Of a DNA stretch of 64,000 nt, positions 45,970 to 57,249 are shown one piece after another. Origin of the DNA: Aquatica leii. Taxonomy: Eukaryota; Arthropoda; Insecta; Coleoptera; Lampyridae. The stretch lies in contig CM069433.1 of assembly GCA_035610365.1 (NCBI GenBank), forward strand, positions 191,464,760 to 191,528,759. Reading direction: 5' to 3'. Each line of letters starts with the position of its first letter. The stretch's first letter is position 1. Under the pieces are notes generated by a model. The model was given only the letters and a program-made list of their open reading frames with translations, did no database searches and was not told the origin of the DNA. The position numbers and the translations under genes are program-made.

Positions 45970-48543
45970 CACTGGTCTGCAAAAAATATTTTTTATCGAG
46001 CCCTGACACTATTCCGGGTGATTCTTATGTAAAATGACCTCCTCAATCCAAATATGTTTTCCGTTTTCTTCCATCACCCACCATTTTCGAGGGAGCCCCA
46101 AATCTCTAATTTTACCACTTTTCGATAAATTAATTATAATTTATTTATCGAACGACAATAATAATTATAATAATTATTATGATAATAAATATATGAACAT
46201 GAATTTAATTTAAATGGGAAAAAGAACTATTTTCGCTATAAACAGTAATAAATAAAAAGATATTCATCGTTCCTTGGTGCTTGCTTTCCTTTTATACCCT
46301 GAGGTACAGCTCTCTCGTTTCAAAAACCAGCAGTACTTCGCCAACATGCTTGCATTCCACTTCCCTGAAAATCTCTTCTCCAGCTTAGCGATGTCTTGAT
46401 GGAACCGTTCCCCGTGTTCATCCGAGACTGCTCCTAAATTTTCAGGGAAAAAGTCCAGATGCGAGTGAAGGAAGTGAGCTTTAAGAGACATGTTACATCC
46501 TATGTCTTTGCACGCTAAAAGCAGTTTCTCGACGTGAGCGACATAATCTTCACTTTTGTGGTTACCCAAGAAGTTCTTACAATAGTTTTGAAATGCAAGC
46601 CAAGCTCGTTTTTCTTTTCGATTTAGGTGTTCAATAAACGTCGAATCTTGGAAGAGTTGTCTAATCTGGGGACCAACAAAAACGCCTTCTTTGATTTTAG
46701 CTTCGCTAAAACGAGGAAATTTAGTTTTCAAAAATTGAAATGCGCCACCTGTCTTGTCCACTGCTTTCACAAACTGCTTGATCAATCCAAGTTTGATGTG
46801 TAAAGGTGGTAAGTAAATATTTTCCTTCGGAACCAAAGGATTGTGGGCGACATTTTTCTGACCAGGAATAAGATTTTCTCGCAGAGGCCAGTCCCGTACG
46901 ATGTAATGTTTATCTCGGGATTGGCTATCCCATTCACAAAGGATGCAGCAATATTTTGTGAATTCTGATTGCAGGCCCGTGAGTAGAGCAACAACTTTTA
47001 AGTCAGAGCAAAGTTTCCACTTATAATCATGATAACTAATTTTATCAATGATTCTGAAGATGTTTTCGTACGTTTCCTTCATATCAACAGAGTATGCAAC
47101 TGAAACTGATGGGTAGTCATTCCCATTTCCCAACAGAACAACTTTCAAGCTTGTTTTTTATGAGTCTATAAACAGTCTCCATTTGTCTGGGTCACATGGC
47201 ATCTGTAGCTCTGTCATCAATAAATTTGCATTAGGGCAGAACACTAAACCTTTATCTTCTGAGAAAAGACATTTCAGGGTTGCTTGTCTGGTCCTGTAAG
47301 AAGATATTTTTACTCCCTTTTCTAAGAGATTCCATTGTTGAAGTCGCGATCCTAGGAGCTGAGATTTAGTCTTGGGTAACTGCAAATCCCTGACAAGATC
47401 ATTTAATTCCGATTGAGTGAGGAGGTGAAGTTGCCGAAAAACTAAATCTGCGGAATACTCTTCATCATCATTGAAGGTATCATTCGAAACCCCAAGTTGT
47501 GGCTCAGAGTCTTTTAAATCAATTTCCGGCTCTAGAGTATAAGTGTTTAGGGGCTCTGGGATTGGCAAAGTATTGTTATGAGGAACAGGTCTTAGAGCTG
47601 ACGGAATATTGGGATACTGAATCGTATGCTTACTTTTGCTCGAAAACCCGACGGTGGAAGTCATACAAAAGTAACAATCTGTAAGATGACAGCGAGGTTC
47701 ACGCCAAACCATGGGCACAGCAAATGGCATTGATTTACGGGTACCTTTGAGCCATTTGGTCAAACTACTGTAACAAGTCGTACAGCAAACTGATGGAGTC
47801 CAAGTCTTGTCCTGGTCGCCAACTTGACAATCAAAGTACAATTCATAAGCTGTTTTAACAAGCGGAGAAAGGGGTTTTTGGTTGCGCTGTTAAAGTTAAT
47901 TCCCCGCAGACACAGCAGAAACTATCGGGATGATCGAACAGTGGCATAATTAAACAGTAATTCAACGCCCGACATTAACCACAAATCACACTAAGTCACT
48001 TGAAAAAATCCGGAGTAAAAGTAGTTTTACTGTTTTACACAAATGAACAAAAATGAACACAAAATCCAGCACGTTTAAAACGTCGAGAAGTTAACTCTGC
48101 TAACAGCTATAGATGTACTGATCGAAGCAGTTAAGCAAACAATGTAATATACTATAATGAGAAGAGCCTCAAGCCTGTCGAAAATTCCTGTTCAAACCTG
48201 CATGTGGTATTGAGATCGCCAGCATCGTGCAGTAAAGCTTCCTAACTGTTTATTGATATTTTTTTACTGTTTTTATATATTTGTATTTTATTGTTGTTTC
48301 TATATACATTTTATAGCAAAACTTTTGCCATATACTTTGTTATAAATTTTATTACCTGCTTTGGGATGTGTAACGGCTATAAGTTAAAATTCTAAAAAAA
48401 ATGCAAAAAATAAAATAAAAATGGGGTCCTCCCAAAATAGGTGGGTGATGGGTAAGAACAGAGCTTATTTTTGGATTCAGGAGGGCATTTTACATAAGAA
48501 GTGTCAAGAATGGTATCAGGGCCGATTTTCATGCAGACCAGTG
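45970..48543 (-). mobile_element. TIR DNA transposon with unclassified transposase-like gene
   Basis: 2574 bp. The left end CACTGGTCTGCA is the exact reverse complement of the right end TGCAGACCAGTG. The inverted similarity continues in patches for roughly 80-100 bp (CCTGA-AC-ATTC, TCTTATGTAAAATG-CCTCC). One gene lies inside on the minus strand. CACTG ends occur in the CMC group, but the protein was not placed there with confidence. Both ends abut TA, so a 2-bp TA target duplication is possible. Confidence 0.82.
46264..47947 (-). pseudogene. transposase-like protein of an uncharacterised arthropod repeat family
   Basis: The ATG at 47947 gives MPLFDHPDSFCCVCGELTL. A 1-base shift near 47875 leads into the main frame (47841), with CCTTCYSSLTKW and WREPRCHLTDCYFC, so the N-terminus carries several C-x2-C pairs and is probably zinc-binding. 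SQSELNDLV-type LTQSELNDLVRDLQL follows. One TAA at 47158-47160 interrupts just after CDPDKWRLFIDS. The C-terminal part (from 47148) has CSDLKVVALLTGLQ, YCCILCEWDS, LPPLHIKLGLIKQFVKA and VSDEHGERFHQDIAKLEKRF. I recall this protein type from many arthropod genomes as uncharacterised repetitive proteins. The acidic residues in FIDS, SDLK and DEHGE could form a catalytic triad; that is a guess. A decayed fragment is at 50520-50935. Confidence 0.75.
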
Positions 48544-48583
48544 TAATTAGTAGTAACAAGCCCCACTCAATGGGTACCAATTA
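48544..48583. repeat. 40-bp direct repeat, right flank of TIR transposon
   Basis: Partner of 45930-45969; one base differs (aacaag for aacaaa). Confidence 0.85.
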
Positions 48584-48734
48584 TGTGACAAATAAAAAAA
48601 TTAAAAGCTCATAATTGTGTAACTAAATTTAACATATATATATAATATAGATTTATTAAAATATAAACAAAACACCAATATATCGAATATAGAGCAATAA
48701 GGCAATTTTACAAATTATAACCAAGGTATTCAAG

Positions 48735-49290
48735 ATATTGTAACTTAATTTGGACGCTACAACATTATTCATATTCTGATAAGGTTTAAATATTAAAACC
48801 TAAAAGATTAATACAGGAACATAACAAAATCTAATTATAACTACTAAAAAACGTATTTACATATTTAATTGTACAGAAGGTTAGTACAAAATTTAAAGTT
48901 ACTTGATTACAACTTTAAGTTCCGCAAGTCAATTTAGGTGTGGTCGTTCATCATCTGATTCATGCGATGTCGCAACTATGCGTAATCTTCAAAATGCGTA
49001 TTAAACTTCCAAATTTTTCGTAATTATCCTGATTGATTTAATATTCGTATTGATCTATTAACCAAAATATTGTAAACCAACCTAACATATGATAATTTTC
49101 CATTCGCAACAATCTAAATCAAATTACTCGCCGGATGTAACACACGAATAATTATCGATTTCAACTCATAAAAATCGTTATTTTTAACGGAAATTGTTCG
49201 GAAAAATTGAATTATTGCGTTGCACACATCATAATCGTAACAAACGTAATAGCATGGTATAAATCAGAAAACGTAGTCGTAAACCAAAAA
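48735..49290 (-). repeat. dispersed noncoding repeat, copy 2
   Basis: Inverted relative to copy 1 at 34290-34940; the same blocks occur in reverse order. The less similar flanks (48590-48735 and 49290-49555) may belong to the same unit. No coding capacity. Confidence 0.5.
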
Positions 49291-49556
49291 AAGCTTCGTA
49301 CGTAGAAAAAACGTCAAGCGTAGAAAAAAACTGAAACGCAAATACCAAGGTTACATAACACGTAAGAACGAAGAAAAAAGAAACTTGTCCCTTGCTAATT
49401 AGGGTTCTTTCACACAATAATAAACACATTATTAGTAATGACAACGAAAGGTGAATTGTCGCTGCATAACGACAAAAAACAGCAAATTTAACAGGTGTAC
49501 ATTTTCTGCAGTTTATGCAGGACGAAAACGTCTTTACGCGGCCAGGACCACACCCA

Positions 49557-50519
49557 AGACGGCTTATGCTTTTAAGCAGGAAATTAGATAGTACTGACAA
49601 TAGGTCGAAGTGGTATACCTTGTTTGTGAATTTTGGGAAGTCCGTATAGACAACGTGGTTTTGAATTTGAGAAGATAACTCAACGTTTGGTTACAGGAAG
49701 TAGATTAAAAGATCCGATGATTTAGCTAACCTCAAATTCAATTTTTGAAATAGGATTTTGAGTTAAAAGGCCGTACGTTTCTTTTAACTCAATAGAATAG
49801 ATTTGCTCAGTGTAATCCGTTTGATGTAAACGGATAGTAACGTTACCCCTGTCGACCGGAAGAACGATGATATCGATGTTACAACAAAGCTAACTCTTAC
49901 AACTTAGAAATGTTGGATTTAAGAACTTTAGATGATTCAAGAGTTTTGCCTGCGTAAATACGAATGGGTTTTGCAATATGGCGAAGAAGATGTCGCATAG
50001 AAAACTCAACAGCACATAAAAGGTCTTCTTTAGGAATGCGTTTAGAAGCAACAGCAAAATTTAAACCCATAGATAGTACCCATTCCTGTTCTGAAGTGAG
50101 AATCGAAGTAGATCAATTAACTACCGTTAGCGAGTAATAGAAACTTTGTGATTATTGGGTTTCAACAATAAATTTTTTGAGATGTACTTCAGTGGTAAGT
50201 TATAGAGTGGCCTCAGACTGCTGGTAAATAATGTTGCAAAAAAAACTCCAATTCAAGCTGAAGATAAAAAAATTGTTTAGAAATTTTATCTAACTCTTGT
50301 CTGCTCTGCAGAGAGGATGTTTTTAAAAGAATGTGTCTTGATGTGGCATTTGAAAAATATAAAAATGATCTTGTGGTCACGACAAAAACTAAAAAAAAAA
50401 TTAAAGTGCACAAAAGTTTGTTACGGAATTTAAAAAATACGGAGGTTTTAGAAGAAATATTCTTCCCGTAGAGATGGTTAAGCAAGATTCTAAACTCCTA
50501 AAAACTATTTTGTAACAAC
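49557..50519 (-). pseudogene. PLE reverse transcriptase, N-terminal part (copy A)
   Basis: On the minus strand: a leader with RSFLYFSNATSRHILLKTSS (about 50375-50315), then GLNFAVASKRIPKEDLLCAV (about 50073-50015). A region of the type SNISKL...IIVLPVD comes next, and then RLYGLPKIHKQGIPLRPIV-type sequence near 49660-49590. It stops at the start of the RT core. Multiple stops. Its 5' region serves as the related unoccupied site for insertions in copy B (sites at 50112-50121 and 50187-50191). Confidence 0.75.
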
Positions 50520-50935
50520 AACTTTTAACTCAGCGTAAAGTTTTACATTACAATCATGATAACTGATTTTATCAAAGATTCCGTTGATGCTTTCGGACGT
50601 CTCCTTCATATACAAAGAGATTCATTTTTATTGGCCAACAAAATAATGTTCAAGCTTATCTCTGATGTGTCTATAAACAGTCTCTATTTGTATGAATCAC
50701 AGGTATAATGAATGCATTTAAATAAAAACAAAACACTAAACCATTATCTTCCAAAAAAATAATTTCAAGCTTGACTGCCTGACGCGTAAAAAATATTTTT
50801 TTTCGCTTTTTTATAAGAGATTAAAGATCCAAAAAGGTCAGATTTATTGTTAGATAGTTTCAAATCCCTGACGAGATCATCCAATTCCGACTGGCTAACG
50901 AAGTAAGGTTGTCTATGAAGTGAACCAAATAAAAT
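50520..50935 (-). pseudogene. fragment of the 45970-48543 transposon gene
   Basis: The minus strand contains SQSELDDLVRDLKLSNNKSD, matching LTQSELNDLVRDLQLPKTKS of the gene at 46264-47947. Nearby DNA (50540-50660) aligns with 47020-47160 of that element. Heavily decayed, and wedged between two PLE pieces. Confidence 0.72.
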
Positions 50936-50940
50936 ATTAG

Positions 50941-52140
50941 ATAAGAACGTCTTCCGGGTTTGGAACGTGTTAATGTTGTAATCGAAAATGTCAACGTTTC
51001 TGCAAAAAGTTATGTAAACAACTTGTGTATCAAGCAAAATTCTAAACTCCTATAAAGGTTACAAACAAATACAAAATTTGAAGCAAACGACAATCTAACA
51101 AAAAACTACAACAAAGTTACATAATCCAATTGAGAACCTCGCCAGATTCTAGTCTGCCTATATAAAGAAGAAGTATCGTCGTAGACTCTGAGTGGGTTAC
51201 GAACAAAAAAGCGAGTGTCTTCGATAAACGAGTAACGATCGGAAACCAAAAAAAAGGATACTTAGAAACCGTAGTCACAATTGAAGTTATTGAGGTTTTT
51301 AATGATTGCTATGCTTTTTTGGACTTTCGTATATAAAGAAGAATGGAGAATTCGCAATCACCAAAGCGTTATCAAAATATGTTGTGACCTGTGATAAAAT
51401 GATGTTCAGCAACAGTTTTTTCCTTAAACTGAAATGCGTGTGACGACGGTACTTGAAATGAAAGTGTAGTACTACCTGAATATCCCAATTTAAATAACGA
51501 AAACAGAACTTTCGTGTGCAGGATGATGGTGATAAGACAAAACATGACAATATCTGTCCGTTAGGGTGGGTTTGCGATAAACAAAATATTTCAAAAGTTC
51601 ATTGGGTTTACAAGTTACAAGAACGTTAAGAAATAGAAGAGAACCATTATTTTGGATTTCCATGGTGAATTTGATGTCTGGGTTTTTTAGATGATCAAAA
51701 ACAATTCAAGATTACCATAGGACCAAACAATAAACGTGTCGTCAACTAACCTAAACCAAAACCAAAAAATGTTAGTTAGAACAAGAGATACAGGAGAATT
51801 CATTCATTCATAAAACATATCAGATTGGAAATAAGTGACTGATAAGCACTTATCAATAAAAAAACCAAACTCAAATATTTGGTGAGACTAAATCTTTTTG
51901 ATGATAATAGGCTAACCTTTAATAGGAACCTTGGTAAGAAGTAAAGTGACATCAAAACTCACAAAAAGATCCAAAGAATTAAGCTTTATAGTTTCCAAAC
52001 GTTAAATAAAATAATGAAAGTGGAGAATGTGATAAGAGGTTTTACTTGTAAATTCACAAAGAATGTTGAACAAATGCTTGGCTAACTTTTAAGCACGAAA
52101 TTACTTAGTCCTGACAATAGGTGTGTGATGGACACAAATT
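50941..52140 (-). pseudogene. PLE copy C: reverse transcriptase core, endonuclease and terminal repeat
   Basis: Starting at 52140 on the minus strand: LVSFDVT-like FVSFDVTLLLTK (about 51960), IDKCLSVTYFQS (about 51860), the catalytic region FRLVDDTFIVW (about 51750-51720, aspartates kept) and KFTMEIQNNGSLLFLNVLVT (about 51680-51620). A poorly preserved endonuclease follows (about 51530-51200), then the terminal repeat to 50941. Several stops and frameshifts. The hammerhead core is largely eroded. Confidence 0.78.
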
Positions 52141-53344
52141 TATAAGGCGATTGCGAATTTATTACGATTCTTTCGGCACAGGGTAAGATATTTTTGTCTT
52201 CAATCTATTAAGAGTCCTTCGTAATTTCTATATTAATGTGATAGCCGGTTCCCACCACGTTGCCAGCCGTTGTGTATTTCAAGCAGTATAAGGATGCATA
52301 AGTGCCATTAATGAATAATGCTACCGAGCATATAAGCTGTTGTGAGGGCCTGCTACTTAAATAACATCGAGGTCTCGTCAAACACTGCGTCGTAGATGCT
52401 GCTTTGGGAATAGAAGTCGATTGTGTTATCAGCCACCTGTTCTAAATTACTACCTACAGTATTCGATACACCGGGTTTTTATATAATACTTAATGATTTA
52501 TTAAAACTAATTTTGTAGCTTACTATTCTTCGTGAGTTGGTGTGTGACACTATTTGCTTTTAAATAATTATTACAGGCCGCTGGCGGGGAAAACGTTTTC
52601 TTCGAAGTGGAAACTGGACTTCGGGTGAGTTTATTTACTTAATTTTTTTTATATCGTTGTCACGAAAGTTACTCACAGAATTTTGATCAATATTAACGAC
52701 CGTAATTATATTTATTGCTTATATACCAATAATGTAACTGTAATCATTCACTTTACTGTATCGCATGCTGTGTGTGTGAAAAATATTTACTTCGACCTTT
52801 TCTGTACTGTTCGTTTCGACCTAACGTCAATGTGTAGTGTGTGTTGCCGCTACTGCGGGCATTCATGTATTAGAACTTCGATATAATCTAGTAAATCTTA
52901 TGTATTGCGAAATCAAAGTTTTCTACAGTTGTTAACGAAAATTGTTAGTCATGCTAATATTTAAGGATTGCGCATTTAGCGTATAATTGTCAATTTACTG
53001 CGCTACTACATTAAAACTGTGATATTTGTTAACTCTACGTGGAAACCATTCGAGCATCGACAGGTGCAGAAATTTCATATATTCTTATTAGTATCCAACG
53101 TTAATACATTAAAGTGATTATAATTGTTACTCTCTCTTGTTATTTTTCTTTTTCCTGTGATTATCGTTATCTATTAACTAATTTTCGCTACTCGAACATC
53201 AGAGTAATAAGGATTACAAACCTCAAATTGAGTTACAAGTTTGGATCATCTGTCGTGATCGAGGCAGAAGTGTTATCTTGGATCAGATCTGCCGCCCTTA
53301 AGCATACTTCCTGTGAACCTCCCCTACCTCCGACTGTGTGAGGT
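52141..53344. other. unassigned region, possibly host sequence
   Basis: Less AT-rich than the intergenic deserts, with no transposon protein and no repeat partner seen in the window. It contains the candidate exon at 52577-52624. It could be a remaining piece of host gene or an unrecognised repeat. Confidence 0.45.
52577..52624 (+). other. candidate 48-bp internal exon
   Basis: A tract ending ttattacag is followed by 48 bases (16 codons without stop, AAGGENVFFEVETGLR) and then gtgagt, a perfect donor consensus. The local base composition is richer in G and C than the flanks. The length is a multiple of three. No homologue was recognised, and neither neighbouring exon could be identified, so this is only a candidate. 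Confidence 0.25.
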
Positions 53345-53816
53345 TGCCGTGCAAGGTTCGTAAGACATAAAGCTTGTAACAACCTTGTTTGTGAATTTTG
53401 AGAAATCCGTATAGTCCGTGGTTTCCGAAAGTAGATTAAAAGATCTAATGATTTGGCAGATCTCACATTCAATTTTTGAAGTTAGATTTTGAGTTAAAAG
53501 ATCGTACGTTTCTGACTCAATAGAATGGATTTGCTCAGCGTAATCCGCTGATATGATATCGATGCTACAACAAAGGCTTTCCAAAGCGAATTCTTACAAC
53601 TTAGAAATGTTGAATTTAGGAACTTTAGATCATTCAAGAGTTTTGCCAGTGTAAATACGAATGGCCTTTGCGATGTGGCGAAGAGGATGTCTTATAGAAA
53701 CCTCGACAGCACCTAAAATGTCTTCTTTAGGAATGGGTTTAAGAGCAACAGCAAAATTTAAACCCATAAATAGCACCAGTTCCTGTTCTAAAGTGAGAAT
53801 CAAACTACATCAATTA

Positions 53817-54442
53817 AGTGGATGTATTACACCTTCAGGTAGAAGAAGCAAAAAAACTTTACAAGAGACGTTTCGTGGCGTTATTATGAAAACTTTATCA
53901 TCATTATTGAAGAACCAAAAAAACAAGCACATTAAATTTAACATAGCATATTATAGGTACATATTAAAATATATTGTAACGTCTAACTATAATTAACTTA
54001 TTAGGCGTACACTTACATAAAAACTCGCCCTAACCCTGCAATCTTAGACGTGGAACAATCTTTCAACAAACGCTTGAAATCCCAAACGAATTTCATCACT
54101 AAGCACAACAACAATGTTAACTGTTAATGTCATTGTTTATTTATTAAATTTTAATCTTGTGACTAGTTCATCGAACAGCTCATCTTGGGCTCGTCTTAAA
54201 GTGTACGCCTAATAAGTTTATTATAGTTAGACGTTACAATATGTACCTAGAATCTGCCGTATTAAATCTAATGTGCTTGCTTTTTTGGTTCTTCAATTAA
54301 TAGTGGCCAAGATGAAATGCGCACAATAGCGCCACGAAACGTCGTCTGTAAAAATCTATCAAATGTGAGTTTTTTACCTCTCCTACCTGAAAGTGTAATA
54401 CAACCACTTAACAAATAATACTAAAAGAAAAAAGTTACAAAT
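53817..54442. mobile_element. foldback element with ~170-bp inverted arms
   Basis: Left arm (53817-~54025) and right arm (~54190-54403) are inverted repeats. They share ttaagtgg-tgtattacac, caggtag, acgtttcgtggcg, attgaagaaccaaaaaa, caagcacatta, ttgtaacgtctaactataat and cttattaggcgtacactt. Direct repeats acatcaatta (53807-53816) and agatcaatta (54443-54452) flank the unit, a probable 9-10-bp target duplication with one change. Copy A (agatcaatta at 50112-50121) represents the unoccupied site. It has no gene and is probably non-autonomous; long arms and a 9-10-bp duplication would suit a Mutator-like element. Confidence 0.68.
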
Positions 54443-54521
54443 AGATCAATTACTACCGTTAGCCAGTAGTAGAAACTTTGTGAGTATTAGGTTTCAACAA
54501 TAAACTTTTTGAAATGTACTT

Positions 54522-55624
54522 CGTTATGTTAAAAAGTTGGTAGATCAATGTTCTAGTATGAAAATTATTATATTATTAAATAAGTATAAAATTTGTCCCT
54601 CGACCCCCACCAACTTTTTCGTCGGCGATGTCAAATTTTATAACCGGATATTTGATTCACTTCCTGTAAAACCTGGTGCAGTACAGACGAGCTCTGTAAG
54701 CTCTGTATCTTTTACGCCCCACAAAGCTTTCACTATTAGATTATTTCACGTGAATATGCGAATTAATTTTGTGGTTACTTAGGGAAAGCTGAGTAGGGGT
54801 AAGCCGTTGTATTTCTCTTTATTGGGGGTTTAATTTGATTCTGTCCTGATTGTTTGTAGCGGATTTCCGTACCCACCACAAGATAACGAACAGGTGACAT
54901 ATTTGGGAAAATTTTGTATGTATGCTTTGAAAACTGAATTTACTTGTGCTAGCCGTATGTACGTTTTGTGTTAGATTTAATATTACGTTTTAGGTAATGC
55001 AAGTACGGAATTAGCTAATCCCCTACTGGATAAAACCTAACTGTGAGTATTACAATTTTTAATTTTATGATTTATACTTCGGTGGTCATGTCGATTGTTG
55101 ATCGTACGTGCATGTTAGGTTAACACAATTAATAATAAGATCATTTTGTGCTTCACAAAGTCGTACGTTTTGTTGTATACTTTTGAGATTTTAAATGTGC
55201 GAATATAAATTCATACTTCCTGCGTATGTAAAAGTTTAGACCGACAGGGTTAGTTTATTGTACGCTGTGTTGCCCAGTAATGGGCGCAACTTATATTTGA
55301 TTCGGCCCACGTATTAACGTTTGGAAAATTTATAGTTATAGTTATATTATTGTTTGTGATAAAATAAATATATATTTTGTGTTATTACTTCTGTATTGTT
55401 ATTTGTCCTTTTCCAGCTACGGGTAGTTAGACGGTATCTCCCTAATTTAATATTTCATCGTCTTGGCGCCTTTTTTCTAGATTTAAGTTATAATTTAGCA
55501 TCACAAAGCCTGCGATTCCCTCTGCGAGAAAACTGTGCTAACCGTTGCATCTTTTTTTTTGTTGCGATGAAACCATGTAGCAGATTTGGCTACCCAACTT
55601 AAGGGATCTGATTTTCTCGTAGCA
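54522..55624 (+). mobile_element. solo LTR, second copy
   Basis: 1103 bp, homologous to the LTR at 4702-6363 without the nested insert there. It starts cGTTATGTTAAAAAG (first T mutated to C) and ends CTCGTAGCA. The target duplication is ACTT (54518-54521 and 55625-55628). PLE copy A at 50187-50191 (acttcagtggtaag) shows the same site unoccupied. No coding sequence. Confidence 0.72.
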
Positions 55625-56379
55625 ACTTCAGTAGTAAGCTGTACAGTGGTGTCAGACTACTAATAGGTAATGTTGTCAAAAAAACTCTAATTCAAGATGA
55701 AGATAAAAGAGTTGTTTAGAAATCGTGTCTAACTCTGCTCTGCATAATCCGTTCGCGTATCAAGGCTACGCTAGGCACGGTAGAGAATGTTTTTAGAAGA
55801 TAGTGGATATGGTATTGAATTTTGAGAACTACAAGAATGATCTTGTGGTCACGACAACATCTAAGAAAAGTTAAGGGGCACAAAAGTTTGTGACGGAAGT
55901 TAAAAAGTACCCAAGTTTTAGAAAAAAATATTCTACCCGTAGAGATAGTCAGATTCTAAACTCCCTAAAAGGTAAGAAAGAAATCGATAAAAAAGTGTCT
56001 TAAGAAGTAGTTTCCGTATATAAAGAAGTATAGTTACGCTTGATTGAGCGCGACTCTGATATGTTATGAAATGGTTCGCAGCATTAATTACAAACCAACG
56101 AAGAGTTTTTTTTGTCAGGGATTTGTAAGAGATGTATACAGTTATGTTAAAAATAAATAATTTGTGTTCTAAAAGTTGATGGCTTCTTGATGTCGTCTAA
56201 ACCTCAATTCCAGTTTCAGACAAAAACCTGAAAACTGTAGACGTTCAAACAGAAAGCATAGAAAAAAAAATCAGCGTATAAACTAATAATGTAACAGCGA
56301 ATGCTTCCACGGCCGGAATCTACACTATGATAAGAATGTCTTCCGGGTTTGGACCGTGTCATTGTTGTTGTAACCGAAG

Positions 56380-56424
56380 TTGCAAACGTTTCGCCCACTC
56401 TCGTAAGGGGCTTCATCAGGGCGT
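56380..56424 (-). ncRNA. hammerhead-like motif in PLE repeat, minus strand
   Basis: On the minus strand GCC, CTGATGA, A, GCCC...GGGC, then GAAACGTTTGC. Both core boxes are intact. Helix I is weakened by an inserted T after the predicted cleavage position. Confidence 0.48.
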
Positions 56425-57168
56425 GAGATAAATCGCAAAACTCAAACAAGCAACCGAAATCTAACTAAGAACTTCTCAAAAGTTAGGTTATCCACTTGTG
56501 AAACAAGGCATAATCTAAGCTCTAAAAAAGTAAGAAAGAAAACGATAACTTGAAAAAGCAAACGAAAACCTGTGACTTAAGAAGAAATAGTCTCTGTATA
56601 TAAAAGGAAAGATCGTCACGGATGGTTAAGCTCTGATTAGGTTACGGTTGCTAAGGGGCCTGTTTTCAATAAATGACTAATGACCGGGAACCAAACAGGG
56701 GATATCTCAAAACCATGATTGCGGTTGAAGTTATTGGGGTGTTTGATGATTTTTATGCTCTCATTTTACTACAGGTCACAAGATAGATTTTGATAATGTT
56801 TCGTTGGTTGCCAAATTTCCATTCTTTTTCAATAGGAAATTCCGAGAGAGCATAGAAATCATCAAACACCCCAATAATTTCAATTGCGATCATGTTTCGA
56901 GCCGGTCATTAGTCATTTATCGAAAACACGCCCTTTAGCAACCGTAACCCAATCAGAGTCGAGCTTAACCATCCTTCTTCATTATATACGGAGAGTATTT
57001 CTTCTCAAGTCACTTTGTTAGATTTTCGTTTGCTTTTTCAAGTTATCGTGTTCTTTCTTACCTTTTCAGAGTTTGGATTATGCCTTGTTTCACAAGTGGA
57101 TAACCTAACTTTTGAGAAGTTCTTAGTTAGATTTCGGTTGCTTGTTGGAGTTTTGCGATTTGTCTCAC

Positions 57169-57210
57169 GCCCTGATAAAGGCCCTTACAAAAGTGGGCGA
57201 AACGTTGGCA
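57169..57210 (+). ncRNA. hammerhead-like motif in PLE repeat, plus strand
   Basis: CGCC, CTGATAA, a CCC/GGG-type helix II, GAAACGTTGGC. Helix I GCC/GGC is intact, but the conserved G of CTGATGA is A here, which should abolish activity. Confidence 0.45.
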
Positions 57211-57249
57211 ACTTCGGTTACAACAACAATGACATGGTACAAACCAGGA

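Larger units (their letters stand above)
53345..56060 (-). mobile_element. PLE copy B (5' part) with two nested insertions
   Basis: On the minus strand the PLE leader lies at about 55955-55625 and the N-terminal coding region at about 54520-54453 and 53806-53590. The start of the RT core (reads to LYGF-KIHKQGC) is at about 53400-53350. It is interrupted by a solo LTR (54522-55624) and a foldback element (53817-54442). Comparison with copy A confirms both insertion points. The right side (55960-56060) resembles the endonuclease-tail/terminal region. Many stops. Confidence 0.75.
56290..57249. mobile_element. head-to-head PLE terminal repeats
   Basis: 56290-56760 is the PLE terminal repeat plus endonuclease tail on the minus strand. 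56761-57249 is the same region on the plus strand, ending inside the repeat where the BEL/Pao element is inserted. The remainder of the plus-strand repeat resumes at 63304-63345 (ccggaagacat...). Inverted arms centre near 56790. Opposed terminal repeats are a known PLE arrangement. Confidence 0.8.

Noticed and set aside
45930..48583. 40-bp flanking repeats as a true long target-site duplication
   Set aside because: Not accepted as the default, because cut-and-paste elements make short duplications. A pre-existing tandem unit with TA insertion explains the same sequence.
54537..54782. 81-codon frame inside the second solo LTR
   Set aside because: The homologous LTR at 4702-6363 does not keep the frame.
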